From the NCBI GenBank assembly GCA_963823105.1, contig CAWGKC010000001.1, forward strand, positions 620,001 to 684,000: a stretch of DNA of 64,000 nt, read 5' to 3'. Position 1 is the stretch's first letter. The number at the start of each line of letters is the position of its first letter. A model generated the notes under the pieces. That model was not told where the DNA came from and made no database searches. It saw only the letters and a list, made by a program, of their open reading frames with translations. Both the position numbers and the translations under genes were made by a program. This document shows, one piece after another, positions 51,180-61,284 of this stretch. The DNA is from JAJYKC01 sp963823105 (GTDB lineage: Bacteria; Acidobacteriota; Terriglobia; Bryobacterales; Bryobacteraceae).

Positions 51180-51230
51180 CTAGCCCGCAAAAGGCGCGCC
51201 GCATTCCATTCTGCGCGAGTTACTTAATCG

Positions 51231-53123
51231 TCAAGGATGAATCGCGTAAGTGACCAGGCTGTCTCCGCTGGCGAGATATAGATAACCGCCGGCGGCGGCG
51301 ATACCGTAGATGCCGTAGCTGGTGACCCAGGGATAGATCACCGGCTTGGCGGGATCGGTGGCGTCGATGACGGCCATCGTCGAGGGGCCGCCGGTGTCGG
51401 TGTCGGGAGGAGGATAAGTAACGGCGAAGAGTCCGTTACCAAGCGCGGCGACCTGGTTGACTCCGTTGGCTTGAATGCCGGTGTCGATAGTCGCGATCAC
51501 GTTGGGGTTTTGGATGCTCGAAACGTCCATGGTCGTGACGGTGAGATCGCCATAGAAGGCAAAATCGGGCAATCCGGGATTTCTGAAATTGGACGTGTTG
51601 CCGGCCGCCAGCAGAGTGTTACCGGAGACGGCGAAGGCGAGGAGTGTGGACGTGCCGGGCACGGTGACGTAGGCCACCGACTGCATGGCGCCGGCGCTGG
51701 AGATGTCGATCACGTTCAGCGCCCCTATTCCGAGGGTCGCGGCGCCGGAGGCCGTATTGCCGGCGATATAGGCGGTGGTGGGGCCGGCCACGGCGGCGTA
51801 GGGCTTCACGCTTTGGTCGTTCTCTCCCGGCTGTCCGGAGTTACCGGGCAGCGCGGAGACGAAGAGCGGTTGAGCCGGATTGACAAGGTCGTATGCGAAG
51901 AAATCTCCCGTTTGGCCGGTCACGTCGAAGGTCCCGGGATCGTACTGGAACGAACTGGAGTTGAAAAATGCGTAGCCGTTCGTGAAACTCGCGCCTTGCA
52001 GATCCTGGTAGCCGCTGGGCGTGAATTGGGCGATTTTCGCGGGCGCTTGCGGGTCGCTCAAGGTGTAGACATACACACTGGGCGAATTCGCCAGGCCAGC
52101 CACGTCCAGCAGAATGGGTGGGTTGGCGGCGCCATTCACCGCGCAGAAGAGGCCGTGATAGCTTAGATCGGAGAGGCCGTAGTCGCCGAGAAAAACGGGC
52201 GTCGAGGGCGACGAGATATCGAAGACGCGGATGCGTTCGTCGCCGCAGAGATACAACGTGCCGCCCATCAGTTGAATGTTATTCCGTAAGTCGATATCGT
52301 TGCCGTCGCTCGCGCTGACGCCTTCGAGGAACGCCGGAGCCTGGCCCGAACCTCGCACCGTGATATTGGCCGACGTGCTGACCAACCCGCCAATAGTAAT
52401 CACCAGCGGATAGTTGCCGCTTGGAAAATCGGCGGGGACTTGAATGTTGGCTTGGCCCAGGCCCACGGCGTTTGGAGTAAGTCCGAGAAACTGGACCGGG
52501 ACGTCGAGGCCGCTGATGGTGGCCGAATAGGGAGCGAGCGCGGTGGATAAGGGCGAGGCCAGGGCAGGTTCGCCGTCGGCGGGAGGATTCGAAACATCGC
52601 CGATGCCTGTCAGGTATACGACGGCGACCTCGCCCGCATCGATGGGCGCGGTGGGGCTGTTCGTCGATTGATCCGGATTGACGACAACGGCCTGAAGAGT
52701 GTCGGGCTGGCCCGCGTAGTATTGATCGATGCCGGGAGAAGTCGCCGTCACGGTGAACCGGAATTCGCGGCTGGCTACTCCGTTCACGGTGACGGTGAGA
52801 GTGGCGACGCCGGGCAGCGTCTCGATCGGTAATTGAAAATCGACTTGATTCGCGCTGACGGAGAAAATAGGCGCCGGGATATTGTCGACCGTCACCTCGG
52901 TGCCTTGAAGGTCGATGGGAAGCGGCAAGGTGTAAGCGACGGCGGGCGTGGAGGAGACGGCCAAGTCTGTGCCGAAAACGGCGGCGATGGCGCCCGGCGC
53001 GACGCGGCCGGAGAAGCTCGCGTTATCGACGACGGCGGCGGGAGCGGGTGTGGCTTGGCCCCAGCAAAAAGTGGCGAAGGAAGCGAGTATTGAGCATAGG
53101 ACCGCGCAGCGAGTGCCACCCAT
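51231..53123 (-). CDS. Secreted protein with N-terminal TIGR03437-like domain and LVIVD-type propeller
   Basis: This 630-residue exported protein has a signal peptide (CSILASFATFCWGQ). Residues of about 25-265 match the domain usually found at the C-terminus of Solibacter-type proteins: VVDNASFSGRVAPGAIAAVFG, VSANQVDFQLPIE, and VVYLTGIGDVSNPP..VGLGQANIQVPADFP. The rest is an LVIVD-like propeller with blades such as RIRVFDISSPSTPVFLGDYG, FFAYDLVNPAQPLFVSALPG and MAVIDATDPAKPVIYPWV. The domain order is reversed relative to the two other TIGR03437 proteins in this window. No catalytic motif is evident. Confidence 0.87.
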   Translation of the reverse strand: MGGTRCAVLCSILASFATFCWGQATPAPAAVVDNASFSGRVAPGAIAAVFGTDLAVSSTPAVAYTLPLPIDLQGTEVTVDNIPAPIFSVSANQVDFQLPIETLPGVATLTVTVNGVASREFRFTVTATSPGIDQYYAGQPDTLQAVVVNPDQSTNSPTAPIDAGEVAVVYLTGIGDVSNPPADGEPALASPLSTALAPYSATISGLDVPVQFLGLTPNAVGLGQANIQVPADFPSGNYPLVITIGGLVSTSANITVRGSGQAPAFLEGVSASDGNDIDLRNNIQLMGGTLYLCGDERIRVFDISSPSTPVFLGDYGLSDLSYHGLFCAVNGAANPPILLDVAGLANSPSVYVYTLSDPQAPAKIAQFTPSGYQDLQGASFTNGYAFFNSSSFQYDPGTFDVTGQTGDFFAYDLVNPAQPLFVSALPGNSGQPGENDQSVKPYAAVAGPTTAYIAGNTASGAATLGIGALNVIDISSAGAMQSVAYVTVPGTSTLLAFAVSGNTLLAAGNTSNFRNPGLPDFAFYGDLTVTTMDVSSIQNPNVIATIDTGIQANGVNQVAALGNGLFAVTYPPPDTDTGGPSTMAVIDATDPAKPVIYPWVTSYGIYGIAAAGGYLYLASGDSLVTYAIHP

Positions 53124-53165
53124 CTTTCTTAGATTTTATCGCACCGCTTCCTCACGCCGCCATCC

Positions 53166-55701
53166 CTAATCCATTCTCAATGCCTTCACCGGATCGATCG
53201 ACGCGGCGCGCCGCGCCGGGATGATTCCAGCGACGCAAGCGGCGAGCGACAAGGTCAGAATCGCGCCCGCCATCACCCCGAAGTCCGCGCTGGCAATCTC
53301 ATAAAGCTGCGTCTTCACAAATCGCACGCAAAGAAGTGCGACCGGGATTCCAATCGCCAATCCAAGCGCTGTTTGAATCAACGCCCCGCGCATCACCATC
53401 CCGATGACGCCTCCGAACTCCGCCCCCAGCGCCATCCGGATGCCGATCTCCGGAGTCCGCCGCACGACGGTATACGCGGTCACGCCGTACAGCCCGATCG
53501 CAGCAAGCAGCAGCGCCAACGCGCCAAACAGCATGGTCAGCCGCGCGATCGTCCGCTCTTCCGTAAAACGATCGGCGATTTGTTCGTCGAACGTTTGAAA
53601 CTTTACTACCGTCAGGTTCGGGTTGATGCCCGCAAGCGTCGTCCGCGCCAGTTTCTCGATGTCGTTCATTGGTCTCTCGGTCTGCAGCACGATCGCTCCG
53701 GCGTAGAGCGATAGATCGTTCTCGATCGGATCGTCGGTGTGCGCCGGCCGCTGCATCATCGGAATGAAATACATGCTGTGGTTTTTCCATTGCACCGCGG
53801 TGTAGGTGGTGTCCTCCACTACCCCGACGACCTCATAGGCCCCGTCGGACTTGGGTCCGGGCGAGCCAATGCGCTGCCCGATCGGATTGCGCCCGCCGAA
53901 GAACGCCTTCACAAACGATCGATTCACCACCGCGACCGGCGGCGCCGCCGACGTATCCCGCGCGTCGATCCCACGCCCCATCACCACACGCGTCCCAACG
54001 GAATCGAAATAATCCGCGTTCGCCTTCACAAACGAAGCGCTGAGATTCAGATTGGGCTGCCCTTGCACCTGCATGCCGTTGCTCCAGTTGTTGTCTTCCA
54101 TCGCCGTATACGTCGCGATGCCCACTTTCACCACTCCCGGCAGCGCGTGGAATCGCTCTTCCATGGTCCGGTAGAGCGCCTCCAACCGCGTCTGCGAGTA
54201 TCCCGCCGCCTGCGGATTGATATGCACGATATAACGGTTCCTCGAGTCCAGCTTCATGTCGGTGCTCTGCAATTTATTCAGGCTCTGGGAAAACAGTCCC
54301 GCGCCGACCAGCAGCACCAGGGAAAGCGCCGCCTGCAGAGTCACCAGCCCGCGCTGCAGCAGGGACGCTCCCGCCGCGGTCGTTCGCGACCCGCTGCGCA
54401 ACGCGTCCGCCGGCTTGGCCTGCGACGCGATCCATGCCGGCGCGACGCCGAACAGAATGCCGGTCGCCAGCGACAGCCCAAACGCAAATCCGGCGACGAT
54501 GAGAGACGGACTCGCTGTCGATCGGATTGTTCCGCGCTCCCGGGAACGCCAGCGCCAGCAGCATCCGCGCTCCCGCGTCGGCCACGATCAGCCCGGCCAG
54601 CCCGCCCAGTCCGGCCAACAATACGCTCTCGGTCAGCAGTTGGCGTACGATCCTTCCGCGTTTCGCTCCCAGCGCCGTGCGCACCGACATCTCCGCGCGC
54701 CGTCCCATCCCGCGCGCCAGCAGCAGATTCGCGATGTTGGCGCAGGCAATCAACAGCACCAGAGCGGCGATCCACATCAATAAGTGCAGATGAGAAGCAT
54801 ATTGCTCCTGAAGGTCTTGAATGCCCGACCCACCGGGCGTCAGCGCCACATGCGCTCTCGCCAACAATACCTTGCCGTGCTCGGTTGAGAACTCCCTACC
54901 CGATGCAAATACCTGCCGCAGTAGCGCGCTCATTTTCTCCTGGAGAGGAACCTTCGCCACACCGGGTTTCACCCGCCCGATGATATAGAGCCAGCTCGCC
55001 TCCGGGTCGTGAACGTACGGAGCGTTCGCAAGCGAAGCCATCGACCCGATAGGTAGATAGAAATCCGGCGGCGTGCTCGACAGCCGGTCGCCATAGAAAC
55101 CCTCCGGCGCCACGCCGATCACGGTCACCGGCTTCGTATTCACAAAGTAAGTGCCGCCTATCGCGGATGGATCGCCGCCGTAGTCGCGCTGCCATGTCTC
55201 ATAGCTCATCACCGCCGTCATGGGTGCGCCCTCGACATCGTCCGCGTCCAACAGCAAGCGTCCGGCGCGCGGCCGCAGCCCAAACGTGCGGAAGTAGTTC
55301 CCGGAGACAAACTCGCCCATCACCGATCGCGCCTCCGCCAGGCTTCCTTCGCGGCGCAGGGTGATCGGCCGGTATCCGAAGCCCGCCTGCATCGCGGCCA
55401 GCTCTTCAAACTCCGGCGCGTTCTTCTTCAAATATTCGTATGTGTTGGTCGAAAAGAGCGCGTAGTCGCCGCTTTCATGCGCTCCGGAATTCACGCAGCA
55501 ATCGCTGTTGTCGCCCAGCCAAACCAGCGTCTTGGGGTCGGCGACGGGTAGATTGCTCAGCAGCACGGAGTTCACCAGCGTGAAGATAGCCGCATTCGCC
55601 CCGATGCCCAACGCCAGCGTCGCTAGCGCCGTAATCGTGAACCCAGGAGTCTTGCGCAACTGTCTGAGTGCATAACGCAGATCGAGAAACAAAGCTCCCA
55701 T
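53166..55701 (-). CDS. Orphan ABC transporter permease (ADOP-like), frameshifted mid-gene
   Basis: This permease of about 845 residues has the duplicated MacB_PCD/FtsX layout. The start is ATG 55701 with GGAGG 6 nt upstream; MGALFLDLRYALRQLRKTPGFTITALATLALGIG is the family N-terminus. The first unit holds MWIAALVLLIACANIANLLLARG and RRAEMSVRTALGAKRGRIVRQLL. The frame breaks at 54502-54508, just before the expected LIVAGFAFGLSLATGILFG. The second unit follows in a new frame (LVTLQAALSLVLLVGAGLFSQSL, then RTPEIGIRMALGAEFGGVI, ending PARRAASIDPVKALRMD). One extra base explains the break. No ATPase gene is adjacent. It is divergent from the SGNH hydrolase. Confidence 0.88.
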
Positions 55702-55925
55702 GATGGCCTCCGGACGGACGAAAACGCGCCGTAGGAATCGCAGTTGTCGTGCCAATCCCGCCCGGCCCCGGCCCGCTCATTTACAACGGCATCCGCCGCG
55801 CCGCGAATCGCGCGAAGGTGCAAGTTGTTCGAAATCGAAAATCGCTGTCCAATACCGAACGGTGTCCACGCGTCGTCGTGGAGCCTGTCGATCCTCCGAT
55901 TCCGCCGCGATATACTCTGGGAAAC

Positions 55926-56663
55926 ATGAAATTTGGAATGACGATTGTTCTTGCCTGCGTGGCCGCGATGGCGCAGACACCGGACGCGGCAAAGCTGAAC
56001 GCGGAGCTGCAGCGCGCGCGGCATACACTCGACGACTGGCCGGATCTGGCGCGTTATGCGGCGGCGAACGCCAAGCTCCCGCCGCCGGCGCCGGACGAGC
56101 ATCGCGTCGTGTTCATGGGCGACTCGATCACCGACGCCTGGATCCGGCTCTCGCCGAAATTCTTCGCCGATCATCCTTATATCGACCGCGGCATCAGCGG
56201 CCAAACGACGCCGCAGATGCTGATCCGGTTCCAGGCCGACGTGATCGCGCTCAAGCCGGAGGTGGTGGTGATCCTGGCCGGAACCAACGACATCGCGGGC
56301 AACACCGGGCCGATGACGCTGGAGGAGATCGAGGACAACATTCGATCGATGGCGGAGCTGGCCAAGGTTCACGGCATCCGCGCGGTGCTGTCGTCGGTGA
56401 TGCCGGTGTCCGATGCCATCCGGCCGCAAACGGAGCGCAGGCCGCCGGAGAAAATCATCGCGCTCAATGCGTGGATCAAGGAATATTGCGCGAGCAATGG
56501 GTTAGTCTATCTCGATTACTATTCGGCGCTGCTGGACGACAAAGCGATGTTCAAAAAAGAACTGACGCTCGACGGTCTGCATCCGAACGCGGCGGGATAC
56601 GCGGTGATGGAGCCGCTGGCGGAGAAGGCGATCGCGGCCGCGGCGGGCGGTCAGCTCCAATAA
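55926..56663 (+). CDS. Secreted SGNH/GDSL-type hydrolase
   Basis: This 245-residue protein has a signal peptide (MKFGMTIVLACVAAMAQ) and all SGNH blocks: VVFMGDSITDAW with nucleophile Ser67, GISGQTTPQML with the oxyanion Gly, VILAGTNDIAG with Asn, and LDGLHPNAAGY with the Asp-His pair. Family members are lipases, acyl-CoA thioesterases or carbohydrate esterases; this subtype is often associated with polysaccharide deacetylation. The ATG at 55926 is preferred over an upstream in-frame start because the signal peptide begins there. Its 3' end overlaps the convergent ComM-like gene by 13 nt. Confidence 0.92.
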   Translation: MKFGMTIVLACVAAMAQTPDAAKLNAELQRARHTLDDWPDLARYAAANAKLPPPAPDEHRVVFMGDSITDAWIRLSPKFFADHPYIDRGISGQTTPQMLIRFQADVIALKPEVVVILAGTNDIAGNTGPMTLEEIEDNIRSMAELAKVHGIRAVLSSVMPVSDAIRPQTERRPPEKIIALNAWIKEYCASNGLVYLDYYSALLDDKAMFKKELTLDGLHPNAAGYAVMEPLAEKAIAAAAGGQLQ

Positions 56664-58171
56664 TTGCGGTCGAGGCTGCGGTATTGAACCGCTTCGGCGA
56701 GGTGCTTGGCGGTGACGGCGGAGCTTTGGTCGAGGTCGGCGATGGTGCGGGAAACTTTCAGTAACCGATCGTGAGCGCGGGCGGACAGGCCCATTTTGCG
56801 GATGGCCAGTTCGAGCGTGCGCTCGCCGGCGTCGTCGAGCGCGCAAAGCTGGCGCAGCGCGGGCGAGGGGATGTGGGCGTTGTAGAATCCGCGCGCGCGC
56901 TGGAGCTCGCGGGCGGCTTCGATTCGGCCGCGCATTTCGGCGGAGGACTGCGCGCGATCCTTGCCGCGCAGTTCTTTATAAGCGACCGCGGGAACTTCGA
57001 TGTGCAGATCGATGCGGTCGAGCAGCGGGCCGCTCACCTTTCCGAGATAGCGCTGGATGATGGCCCCGGTGCAGCGGCATTCGTGCGTGGGATCGCCGTA
57101 GAATCCGCAGGGGCAGGGATTCATTGCGGCGATCAACATGAAGCTGGCGGGAAAGGAGAGCGTCATGTTGCTGCGGGCGATGGTGACGGAGCCTTCCTCC
57201 AGCGGCTGGCGGAGTTGTTCGAGGACGTTGCGCGGGAACTCCGGCAGTTCATCGAGAAACAGGACGCCGTTGTGCGCCAGGCTGACTTCGCCCGGACGCG
57301 CCGCGCCGGACCCTCCTCCGAGGAGCCCGGCGTCGGAGATGGAGTGATGCGGGCAGCGAAACGGACGTCCGGCGAGCAAGCCCGCGCCCGGAGAGAGCAA
57401 GCCCGCGACGCTGTGGACTTGTGTAGTTTCGAGCGCCTCGGCGAAGGTGAGCGGCGGCAGGATCCCGCCAAAGCGTTTGGCGAGCATCGTCTTTCCCGAG
57501 CCGGGAGGGCCCACCATCAGAACATTGTGCGAACCCGCCGCGGCGACTTCGAGCGCCCGTTTGGCCGTCGTCTGGCCGCGCACGTCGGCGAAATCGAGCG
57601 AGGATTCCCCCGCCGCCTCGCGTTCCGGCGCGGCGGCTACGGCCGGCTCGAAACGGTCCGGTTGATTGAGGAACGCGACCACATCCACAAGATGTTTCAT
57701 GCCGAACACGCGGACGCCCTGCGCCACCGAGGCTTCCGCGGCGTTCTCGGCCGGGACAAGGAGATTGGCGATGCCCTCGCGCCGCGCGCAAACGGCCATC
57801 GAAAGAGCGCCGCGCACCGGGCGCAGCGAGCCGTCGAGCGAAAGTTCGCCGACCAATAAATGTTGATCGGAGCGGGCCACGGCGCCCATCGCGCCCAGAA
57901 TCCCCATGGCCATCGGCAGATCGAACCCCGCGCCTTCTTTGCGAACGTTGGCCGGCGCGAGGTTGATGGTAACGGACTTATTGGGATAGCCGAAGCCGGA
58001 GTTGAGCAGAGCGGATTTGATACGCTCGCGGCTCTCGCGAACGGCGGTGTCGGGCATGCCGACCGTGACGAAATCCCGCGCCGAACCGGCGGCGTACATA
58101 TCCACTTCGACATCGATAAGGTGAGCGTGGATGCCGAAGACGGCCGCGCTGCGGGTCCGGAATAGAGCCAT
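56651..58171 (-). CDS. comM: ComM/YifB-family Mg-chelatase-like AAA+ ATPase
   Basis: This 506-residue protein is a complete YifB/ComM. The N-terminal ChlI domain (GIHAHLIDVEVDMYAAG..VGMPDTAVRESRERI) is followed by the AAA+ core with Walker A VGPPGSGKTMLA, Walker B GVLFLDELPEF and the RPFRCPHHSIS and NPCPCGF segments, then the C-terminal Mg_chelatase_C region (GLSARAHDRLLKVSRTIADL). ComM drives branch migration during integration of transforming DNA. The ATG at 58171 is the family start; the frame continues open upstream into antisense or non-homologous sequence. Confidence 0.94.
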   Translation of the reverse strand: MALFRTRSAAVFGIHAHLIDVEVDMYAAGSARDFVTVGMPDTAVRESRERIKSALLNSGFGYPNKSVTINLAPANVRKEGAGFDLPMAMGILGAMGAVARSDQHLLVGELSLDGSLRPVRGALSMAVCARREGIANLLVPAENAAEASVAQGVRVFGMKHLVDVVAFLNQPDRFEPAVAAAPEREAAGESSLDFADVRGQTTAKRALEVAAAGSHNVLMVGPPGSGKTMLAKRFGGILPPLTFAEALETTQVHSVAGLLSPGAGLLAGRPFRCPHHSISDAGLLGGGSGAARPGEVSLAHNGVLFLDELPEFPRNVLEQLRQPLEEGSVTIARSNMTLSFPASFMLIAAMNPCPCGFYGDPTHECRCTGAIIQRYLGKVSGPLLDRIDLHIEVPAVAYKELRGKDRAQSSAEMRGRIEAARELQRARGFYNAHIPSPALRQLCALDDAGERTLELAIRKMGLSARAHDRLLKVSRTIADLDQSSAVTAKHLAEAVQYRSLDRNYWS

Positions 58172-58230
58172 GGTCCTGAGGGAGGTAGTGGGGGAGCGCC
58201 GGGAATACTCTTCCGCCAATTTGGAGAGGT

Positions 58231-59074
58231 TTACTCGACCGAGAAGCGCTGGCGCATCTCGCGCGTCTGGTTGCCGGTGTCGTCGGTGACGGAGATCGCC
58301 AGCGTGTACTCGCCCTTGGGCAGATCGGGCGGCATGTGCAAACTGAGCACGCCGGGCGCGGAGCGTTGCGGATAGAACGACGAACCTTCGGATCGTGCCG
58401 CGTGCGGCTGTTCGAAGGCGACGGAACCGTCGGCGCGCAGGATGCGGAGGCCGTATTCGAGCGCGAAATGGTTGCCAGCGACCGAGTTGATACCCGGCCA
58501 TCTCGAAGCGCGCCCATAGCGTGTCGCCGGGACTGTATGCGGGGATCTCCAAAGCCTCGGTGTCGTCTTCGGAGCGCAGAAAACGGAAGCCGCGGATGGT
58601 GAGGGTAGCAGGCGGCGGCGCGGTTGGCCCATCGACGTCGAAAGGAATTTCGGCTTTCGCGCCGCCCTTGGCGAGATCGTCGCTGACACTCAACAAAACC
58701 CGGTAGCGGCCGCCGGGAGCGGTAGAAGGGATGACGAAGCTGCGGCGCCCGATGGGCATCCAGTGGCGATCCTCCTCCGAAAGATGCGTGGCGAGTTGTT
58801 CGTCCGAAGGCTCGACCAGAGCGACGCCTTGCGGGTCCAGCACGTCGATGTGCCAGGCGAGGCGAATGTCGCGGTCTTCGGTCCGTTGATAGCCGGAGAG
58901 CTGGAAATCGAAATAGACCGTGTCGCCGGGGCGAAAGCGATAGCCAATGGGCAAGTTGGCGCCATCGTCGGAGACGTGGACGGCCGGGCGCTCGATGACC
59001 AACTTCGCGTCCGCGGCGAAAAGAAGGACGCCCAGAGCGAACACCATCGATCGATGTGCCGCCTTCGTGTGCAT
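58231..59074 (-). CDS. Secreted protein with two beta-sandwich domains, frameshifted
   Basis: I do not recognise a named family. The N-terminus is a signal peptide (MVFALGVLLFAADA), followed by two similar beta-sandwich segments: FRPGDTVYFDFQLSGYQ near residue 50 and YSPGDTLWARFEMAG near residue 185, so the protein looks like an internal duplication. After EMAG the frame shifts at a CCC run (58493-58495); removing one base restores a reading INSVAGNHFALEYGLRIL and a final DLPKGEYTLAISVTDDTGN strand set. It is read toward the ComM gene with a 59-nt gap and is divergent from the methyltransferase across 27 nt. Confidence 0.7.
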
Positions 59075-59101
59075 GGGCCCTACCCGCTATCATAAGGGAC
59101 G

Positions 59102-59779
59102 ATGCGCGTCTCCGTCGTAGTTACCGCGGCGCTGTTCGTCCGCCTCGCGTTCGCCTGGCAAGCCACCGATCCGGTGAGCGGCCGGACCATCGCCCCGGTG
59201 ATGAGCGCGAACGGGGCGGATTGGCTGGACCGGCCCGAGCGGGCAAGCGAGGAACAGCCGGACAAGGCGCTCGACGCGCTGAAGCTGACGAAGGGCATGG
59301 TGGTGGCCGACATCGGCGCCGGCACCGGGTATATGACGCTGCGCATGGCGCGCCGCGTGGGTCCGGAAGGCAAGGTTTACGCGGTCGACGTGCAGCCGGA
59401 GATGATCCGCCGCTTGCGCGCCAACGCCCAAAAGGCCGGCCTAGAGAACATCGAGACGATCCTCGGAAGCGACACCGATCCGAAGCTGCCGGCCGGAAAA
59501 ATCGATCTCGCGCTGATGGTGGACGTGTATCACGAATTGCAACAGCCCCAGGCAATGCTGCGTGCGCTGCGCGCGGCGCTGAAAGACGACGGCCGGCTCG
59601 TGCTGCTGGAATATCGCAAGGAAGATCCGGCGGTGCCAATTCAGCCGCTGCACAAGATGAGCGTCGCGGGAGTGAAGCTGGAGTTGGACGCGGAGGGCTT
59701 CCGGCTGGAGCAAACGATCGAAACACTGCCGCGGCAGCATATTTTGATATTCGGGAAGCGCCCGGCGGGCGGCGGTTAA
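59102..59779 (+). CDS. SAM-dependent class I methyltransferase with apparent signal peptide
   Basis: This 225-residue protein has methyltransferase motif I in VVADIGAGTGYMTLRMA, an acidic loop VYAVDVQPEM, and motifs IV/VI in IDLALMVDVYHELQQPQAMLRALRAALKDDGRLVLLEY. It resembles type 11 methyltransferases. Unexpectedly, residues 1-21 (MRVSVVVTAALFVRLAFAWQA) look like a cleavable export signal, which would place a SAM-using enzyme outside the cytoplasm. AAGGGA precedes the ATG, supporting this start. Substrate is unknown. Confidence 0.87.
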   Translation: MRVSVVVTAALFVRLAFAWQATDPVSGRTIAPVMSANGADWLDRPERASEEQPDKALDALKLTKGMVVADIGAGTGYMTLRMARRVGPEGKVYAVDVQPEMIRRLRANAQKAGLENIETILGSDTDPKLPAGKIDLALMVDVYHELQQPQAMLRALRAALKDDGRLVLLEYRKEDPAVPIQPLHKMSVAGVKLELDAEGFRLEQTIETLPRQHILIFGKRPAGGG

Positions 59780-59840
59780 TGCTGACCTTTGGAATTCGCC
59801 CGTCTTAATGGGCTTCTTCGCGATGCCCAAAGGAAGGAGC

Positions 59841-60513
59841 ATGAAATCGTCCAAAGGCAAGAAGCCAGCCGCTTTTCATCGCGACCGGCCCGATCTCCCC
59901 GATCAACTCGAAGCCACCGGAAACCCCGAAGAATTGTCCGGAGGCGGCGAAACCGTCGCCATTGAGGAAAAGCGGCTGCAAGACCTCGAGCGAACGGATC
60001 TCAAAATCGGCACGTTTCGAATCGAAGGTTCTCTGCTCGAACGCGTCCAACTCGCCGGCGGCCAATTCGGATCCGCGGTATGGAAGGATGTCCGGCTGGT
60101 AGGTTGCGACTTGGCTAACATTCGCGCGCATCGCATCGTGCTGCTGAGAGTCGAACTCATCGACTGCCGTCTTACCGGGTTTCGCGCCGCCGCGCTCGAT
60201 TGGCAAGACGTGCTGATCCGGAACGGAGACGCGCGCTACGCGCAGTTACAAGGCGGAAAGTTCCGGACTTGTGAATTCGACGGGTGTAACTGGCAAGAAG
60301 CCGATCTTCAGGAGGCGGATCTCACTGGCTCGATTTTCCGGTCCTGCAATCTGGCCGGCGCCGATTTCCATCGGAGCGAAATTGCAGAACGTGGATTTTC
60401 GCGCGTCCGAAGTGGAAGGCATGCTGGTTGGGATGAACGATCTGCGCGGCGCGATTGTCGATCCGGCGCAAGCCATGGTTTTCGCGCGCGTGCTGGGTTT
60501 GCAAATCAAGTAG
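59841..60513 (+). CDS. Pentapeptide repeat protein, frameshifted
   Basis: This protein of about 223 residues contains A(D/N)LxX repeats forming a right-handed quadrilateral beta-helix: QLAGGQFGSAVWKDVRLVGCDLANIR, then CEFDGCNWQEADLQEADLTGS and IFRSCNLAGADFH. The frame breaks at 60369-60373; after one base is removed GAKLQNVDFRASEVEGMLVG and MNDLRGAIVDPAQ continue the helix to a TAG at 60511. The ATG at 59841 follows AAGGAAGGAG; an upstream in-frame ATG at 59808 is less well placed. Pentapeptide proteins often mimic DNA or bind gyrase, but this one has no diagnostic feature. Confidence 0.82.
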
Positions 60514-60549
60514 CCGAAGGCGCGGGGCGTCGATGCTAACCTTCTTCGT

Positions 60550-61284
60550 ATGTGGCCGGATGTCGCCCAACAGCTCGGCTCGATTTTGTCGAAAGAGATT
60601 TTCGGCTGCCTTCTTGAGACGCCGAGCTATAGCTTTTTTCTCGAGCGGGCGGGAGTGGTCCGTCCTTTCGAGCGATATCTCAAATACAAGGCCGAGCCAT
60701 TCCCGGACTCTTACGCCGCCACTTGCCAGGAATATGGGCGGCTGATCGCCGGACAAGTGAAGGGTTCGAACTGCCTGGTGGAGGGGCCGAGCCTGCGGGC
60801 GGCGATCCTTCACGGCCCGTTGCGGCTCTACCGCGCGACGCAGACCCGCAAGAAACCGCCGGAGCCCACGGACCTGCGGCGCAATACCAATTATTTCGGC
60901 GACTGGTGGTTCGAGGAGCCTTTACTAAAGCAATGCGAACGCACCTGCGCCGAGCAGGAGGCGCTGCGGCGGAAACAACCTCTGCTGACGAGCATGACTC
61001 CCGAGGCGTGTCTCAAAACGCAGTTGCGGCGGCGGCTCGCGATCTCGGTCGATTGGAATGGCATCGGCGCGATCCGGCAACTGGTCCTGGCGCCGAATGA
61101 ATCGTTGCCCGTGATTTTGGGCGAGGGACTTCCCATGCCCTATCTCTCGCGCACCGCCGACTGGCGAAAGTTTCCCGATAAAAACAAACCGGTGGCCCGG
61201 CAGCACCTTCCCGGTGGCGATCGCCAAGTTTGGCTGATCTGGACTCCGCAGAAGCATCCGATTAATTTGTACAAGACTTTTTAA
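60550..61284 (+). CDS. Hypothetical protein, 244 residues
   Basis: I do not recognise this protein. It is cytoplasmic by sequence, rich in charged residues, with conserved-looking segments LETPSYSFFLERAGVVRPFERYL, GDWWFEEPLLKQC, an internal RRRLAISVDWNGIGAIRQLVL and DRQVWLIWTPQK near the end. Codon use resembles its neighbours. It lies 36 nt after the pentapeptide gene on the same strand, so the two may be co-transcribed. No clear Shine-Dalgarno precedes the ATG. Confidence 0.6.
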   Translation: MWPDVAQQLGSILSKEIFGCLLETPSYSFFLERAGVVRPFERYLKYKAEPFPDSYAATCQEYGRLIAGQVKGSNCLVEGPSLRAAILHGPLRLYRATQTRKKPPEPTDLRRNTNYFGDWWFEEPLLKQCERTCAEQEALRRKQPLLTSMTPEACLKTQLRRRLAISVDWNGIGAIRQLVLAPNESLPVILGEGLPMPYLSRTADWRKFPDKNKPVARQHLPGGDRQVWLIWTPQKHPINLYKTF

